A stretch of DNA of 64,000 nucleotides, from assembly GCF_000424685.1 (NCBI RefSeq), contig NZ_AUKJ01000023.1, positions 1 through 64,000 of the forward strand. The letters run 5' to 3'. The translations under genes were made by a program, and so were the position numbers. The notes under the pieces are model-generated. The model did not search any database. It was given only the letters and a program-made list of their open reading frames with translations, and had not been told where the DNA came from. This stretch comes from Methylococcus capsulatus str. Texas = ATCC 19069 (GTDB lineage Bacteria > Pseudomonadota > Gammaproteobacteria > Methylococcales > Methylococcaceae). Within the stretch, counting starts at the first letter, position 1. The number at the start of each line of letters is the position of its first letter. Positions 60,799 through 64,000 of the stretch are shown here, in pieces.

Positions 60799-62373
60799 AT
60801 GGCTGGTGTCCTGCTTCGCTCCGGCCGCCTGAAGCACTTTTTGCCCCTGGGTGCCACCGGCCAGCCGGTCTACCGCGCGGCTTCGCAATTGCGGGCCGCG
60901 ATTCGGCGGCAGCTCGGCCAGGAGGCGGCGGATTACTTCGCCGTGCCGGTCCAGGACGAGAAGGGGGATACCCTGGATTGGTATTCCGCATTCGATGGAG
61001 ACGTGGTGCCCTGGACGTCGGCGACTCCGGAGGAGCGCGGCCCGGCCAGGGCCAGCCTGTTGGCGGCGCGCGAGCGCCTGCTGGAGAAGAGCCGGGCGCT
61101 GCAGGCGTCGGAAGACGGCGAGCAGCAGGTTTTTGGCAAGCTGCTGGCGCTGGCGACGCGTATTCCCGGGGAGGATCATGTGTATCTCGTCGGGGGGCGG
61201 CCGGTCATGACGTTCTGGGGATTCGCCCAGCGCGAGGAGGTTTCGGAGCGTGACGTGCTGGCCAGCCTCGACGTAAGCGGCATCTCGGCATCGGCGGCGC
61301 GTTTCGAGGAGGGACCGGGCAAGATTCCACCGATGCCTGGGCGCCGGCGCTGGTGGCACTGGCTGTTGTTGCCGCTGCTGCTTCTGGTGGGACTCCTCTT
61401 GTTCGGCTTGAAGAATTGCGGGCCGGACGGTCTGTCCGGGTTCGTCCGGCAAGAGCCTACGCCGAGCCCGCTTCCGCTGGAAAGGGAAGGGGATGTCATC
61501 CCCGACGTATCTCCCAGTCCCGATGCAAAGGAGGAAAGTAGGGAAAAGAGCCGCAGCGACGTCGCCGCCTTCGGTGAGCGAATCGACCGGAGCGGGCGCC
61601 AGGACCGGGACACGGTGAGCGTGAAGCGCTCGGTGGAGGGTTCCCGGACCGTCGTGGACTCCACGCAAGTGGATCAAAGCCCGGAAGGGGCGACCGATAC
61701 CGAGAACTGGGACACGTCAGCCGCGATGCCGCCGGGAGGTGCGGCTGACGCGGCCGAAAGCACGTCAGTCTCCGAGGTCGCGTCTGCCCACACCGACGTG
61801 GCTGGGACCGGATCGCCTGGCGACGATAAGCCGCAACCGGATCCCGGCAGCGGAGGACAAACCGCCGAGGGCCAGCCGGCCGACGAAGCCACGCAATCCG
61901 CCGAAGATAAATCAGCAGCGAAAACCGAACCACCTGCTGAGGCTCCGTCCGAAAAAGCCATTTCCAAGGCTGGAGCCAACGTGACGACTTCCGGCGCACC
62001 GCTGACGATCCCCAAGGAGGCAGCCAGGAAGGGCTCTACCGACTTCCTGAACGGCCAGTGGCAGTCCGTCACCGGTCTGCAGGACAGCTCCGGCAATCCG
62101 ATTCGGCTCGAATACGATTTCAAGGGCAAGGATGGCATGGCCCGGCTGAAGCGTTCGGTCGGCGGCAAGGAGATGGAATGCACCGCGCCGGTGACTTCCA
62201 GTTTCAGCGGATCCAGGCTGGTGATCGACCAGGCCGGCGACATCCGCTGTCCCGACGGCAGCAGCATCCAGCGCTCCAAGGTGGAATGCACCACCGACCC
62301 GCAAGGCCATGCGGTGTGCAAGGGCAGGAATCCGGACGGTTCCGATTACAAGGTCCGGATCACCAAGAAATAG
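60799..62373 (+). CDS. srfA: SrfA-like protein, single-spanning
   Basis: 524 aa. Residues ~1-180 form a soluble N-terminal domain (LKHFLPLGATGQPVYRAASQ, TFWGFAQREEV). A transmembrane helix follows (WWHWLLLPLLLLVGLLLFGL, about 186-205), then a ~200-residue low-complexity hydrophilic linker rich in Asp, Glu, Ser and Pro. The C-terminal domain (about 415-524) is a beta-rich module with conserved cysteines (TAPVTSSF, IRCPDGSSIQRSKVECTT, HAVCKGRNPDGSD). The SrfA name, from the SsrB-regulated srfABC genes of Salmonella, is applied mainly because a strong SrfB homologue follows 21 bp later. The molecular function is unknown. Confidence 0.75.
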   Translation: MAGVLLRSGRLKHFLPLGATGQPVYRAASQLRAAIRRQLGQEAADYFAVPVQDEKGDTLDWYSAFDGDVVPWTSATPEERGPARASLLAARERLLEKSRALQASEDGEQQVFGKLLALATRIPGEDHVYLVGGRPVMTFWGFAQREEVSERDVLASLDVSGISASAARFEEGPGKIPPMPGRRRWWHWLLLPLLLLVGLLLFGLKNCGPDGLSGFVRQEPTPSPLPLEREGDVIPDVSPSPDAKEESREKSRSDVAAFGERIDRSGRQDRDTVSVKRSVEGSRTVVDSTQVDQSPEGATDTENWDTSAAMPPGGAADAAESTSVSEVASAHTDVAGTGSPGDDKPQPDPGSGGQTAEGQPADEATQSAEDKSAAKTEPPAEAPSEKAISKAGANVTTSGAPLTIPKEAARKGSTDFLNGQWQSVTGLQDSSGNPIRLEYDFKGKDGMARLKRSVGGKEMECTAPVTSSFSGSRLVIDQAGDIRCPDGSSIQRSKVECTTDPQGHAVCKGRNPDGSDYKVRITKK

Positions 62374-62394
62374 CGGAAGGAGCGGAGAAGCGGA

Positions 62395-64000
62395 ATGCTG
62401 AGCGAATTGGTGGAATTCGCCGAGAACGCCACGCTGATCATGCGCAGCGGGGTCCAGTTCATGGATTTCGGCCTGACGCTGGACCTGCGCCGGGAGCCGC
62501 CCGGCGAGTTTGCCCTGCAGAGCGGCCGGCGCTCGCTGGCGCGGCTGGAATGGGACGAGCGGCGTGAGCGCCACGTGCATCCGGGTGATCCGGTGCTGGT
62601 GGTCAAACCCAGGTTCAGCGTGAGCGTCGATGAGTCCATCAAACTGCTGGATGGCTGCTGGCTGCCGCTGCCCGTGCTGCGAGCCGGTCCCCAGCGCCGC
62701 TTCGACCAGGGGCCCACCACCTGGGCCCGTGGCCGCATCGTCAGACTCGGCGAAGGCGAAGACCTGCGCGGTCACACTCACCGCCTGACACTGGCCTTCG
62801 ACACCCAGGTACTGGAGGCGCGTGCGGCCACGGCTTATCTGGCGCCGACCCACGCCGACGTGCAGACCGGCGCCAGTTTCCAGCTTGCCTACCGGGCGCA
62901 CGAGATGGGCTGGTATCCGGAACTGCCCTGGGTCGACGAATGGCTGGCGGAAGTGTTCCGCGACGAGGCGGCGGAGCGGTTGAAGCTGCCGGCCGAAGAC
63001 GTCGACAGCGAGATCGAACAGCTCAGCCATCACGCCCATTACCTCAATTTTCTGTACCTGATCGGTGTACGGGCCAACATCCCGGAAATCCGGGTGCGCA
63101 GCAACGCGCCGGACGACATCTATGCGCCGATCCCAGTGGATCTGGTGCTGGACGTCGGCAATTCCCGGACCTGTGGCATCCTGGTCGAGGAGCATCCCCA
63201 GCAGCACGATGGCCTGAAGAACCGCTACGAACTCACCATCCGCGACTTGTCCGAGCCGCACAAGGTCTATCACGAACCCTTCGAGAGCCGGGCGGAATTC
63301 GCCCAGGCATTGCTGGGCAAGGAGCACCTGGCCTGCAAGAGCGGGCGCAACGATGCCTTCGTCTGGCCGACCATCGCCCGGGTCGGGCGGGAGGCGGCGC
63401 GGCTGGCCAATCACCGCCGCGGCACCGAAGGCTCGACCGGGCTGTCCAGTCCCAAGCGCTACCTCTGGGACGAGGACCGTTACGAGCCCGGCTGGCGCTT
63501 CAACGTCGCCTACAGCCGCGAGGAGATCGAACCGCACGCCACGGGGGCGCCGTTCAGTAACCTGATCAACGAGCGCGGCGAAGCCCTGCACGAACTGCCG
63601 GAGGCCGAGCGGATGCCGGTGTTCGTGCCCAAATATTCGCGCAGCTCCTTGATGTGCTTCTTCCTGGCCGAAATCCTGGTCCACGCCCTCGGGCAGATCA
63701 ACAGCCCGGCCCAGCGGATCAAACAGGGCGATCCGGAAAAGCCCCGGCACCTGCGTTCCATCATCATCACCGTGCCGCCCTCCATGCCCAAGCCGGAGCG
63801 GCGGATCTTCGCCGCGCGTTTGCGCCAGGCCATGGCCCTGGTGTGGAAGGCGTTGGGCTGGCAGCCGGAAGACGACGGCATCGACGCCGTGGATGCCGCC
63901 GGCAACCCGACCGCCTGGCCGCGTTTCCCGGTGATCCATACCGAATGGGATGAGGCGACTTGCGCCCAGGCGGTCTACCTGTTCAGTGAAATCCACGAGC
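62395..64000 (+). CDS. srfB: SrfB-like actin/Hsp70-fold protein, cut by the right edge
   Basis: At least 535 residues, continuing past the window. ATG after GGAGAAGCGGA, 21 bp downstream of srfA. It opens LSELVEFAENATLIMRSGVQ. After about 240 residues comes LVLDVGNSRTCGILVEEH, a phosphate-1-like loop of actin/Hsp70-type ATPases, and later IIITVPPSMPKPERRIFAAR, matching SrfB (virulence factor SrfB family). In genomes where I know the set, SrfC (a large coiled protein) follows. The biological role of SrfABC is unsettled. No frameshift is seen. Confidence 0.85.
   Translation, partial: MLSELVEFAENATLIMRSGVQFMDFGLTLDLRREPPGEFALQSGRRSLARLEWDERRERHVHPGDPVLVVKPRFSVSVDESIKLLDGCWLPLPVLRAGPQRRFDQGPTTWARGRIVRLGEGEDLRGHTHRLTLAFDTQVLEARAATAYLAPTHADVQTGASFQLAYRAHEMGWYPELPWVDEWLAEVFRDEAAERLKLPAEDVDSEIEQLSHHAHYLNFLYLIGVRANIPEIRVRSNAPDDIYAPIPVDLVLDVGNSRTCGILVEEHPQQHDGLKNRYELTIRDLSEPHKVYHEPFESRAEFAQALLGKEHLACKSGRNDAFVWPTIARVGREAARLANHRRGTEGSTGLSSPKRYLWDEDRYEPGWRFNVAYSREEIEPHATGAPFSNLINERGEALHELPEAERMPVFVPKYSRSSLMCFFLAEILVHALGQINSPAQRIKQGDPEKPRHLRSIIITVPPSMPKPERRIFAARLRQAMALVWKALGWQPEDDGIDAVDAAGNPTAWPRFPVIHTEWDEATCAQAVYLFSEIHE

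Overview
The window comes from a high-GC gammaproteobacterium. Housekeeping gene content and order (recN-nadK / hrcA-grpE-dnaK-dnaJ-dapB-carA-carB-greA, then rlmE-ftsH-glmM) and overall composition look most like a methanotroph of the Methylococcus type. That assignment is an inference from gene order and protein flavour; no methane-oxidation gene or rRNA lies in the window. I saw no tRNA, rRNA or CRISPR array.

Region 1 (1-15.4 kb) is an accessory island. It begins with part of an IS3-family insertion sequence whose transposase frame carries an in-frame stop. Next, all on the minus strand, is a type I restriction-modification locus: a half-length HsdS, a DUF2188 protein, HsdM, a RhuM-family protein, a full HsdS, a PHP-SMC-type ATPase (TrlF-like), an AlbA_2/Schlafen-type protein, HsdR and a YgjP/SprT-like zinc protease. 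From hsdM to the protease the genes overlap, mostly by 4 bp (ATGA), or are 2 bp apart, so they look like one translationally coupled unit. The island ends in a badly frameshifted GTPase-like pseudogene. That pseudogene abuts the first ~40-60 codons of an acetylxylan-esterase-like gene, which I read as the island/chromosome junction.

Region 2 (15.5-31 kb) holds a single-module NRPS (C-A-PCP-TE), then proline (proA) and NAD (nadD) biosynthesis, a truncated haemoglobin, a P-loop ATPase paired with a MetA-family acyltransferase, a BASS-type transporter, an L,D-transpeptidase, a secreted thaumatin-like cysteine-rich protein, a DctA-type symporter and a UbiB-family protein.

Region 3 (31-45 kb) holds a RibD-C-like reductase with a cupin protein, recQ, a 2Fe-2S ferredoxin-like protein, DUF3175, riboflavin synthase, mfd, an H-NS-like protein, the agmatine-to-putrescine pair aguA-aguB, recN and nadK.

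Region 4 (45-64 kb) is core: hrcA behind a CIRCE operator, grpE-dnaK-dnaJ, dapB, carAB behind a promoter plus an intrinsic-terminator-like leader, greA, yhbY, rlmE, ftsH, glmM, and a srfA-srfB pair that runs off the right edge. Together it covers heat-shock folding and proteolysis, lysine/pyrimidine/arginine precursors and cell-wall precursor synthesis.
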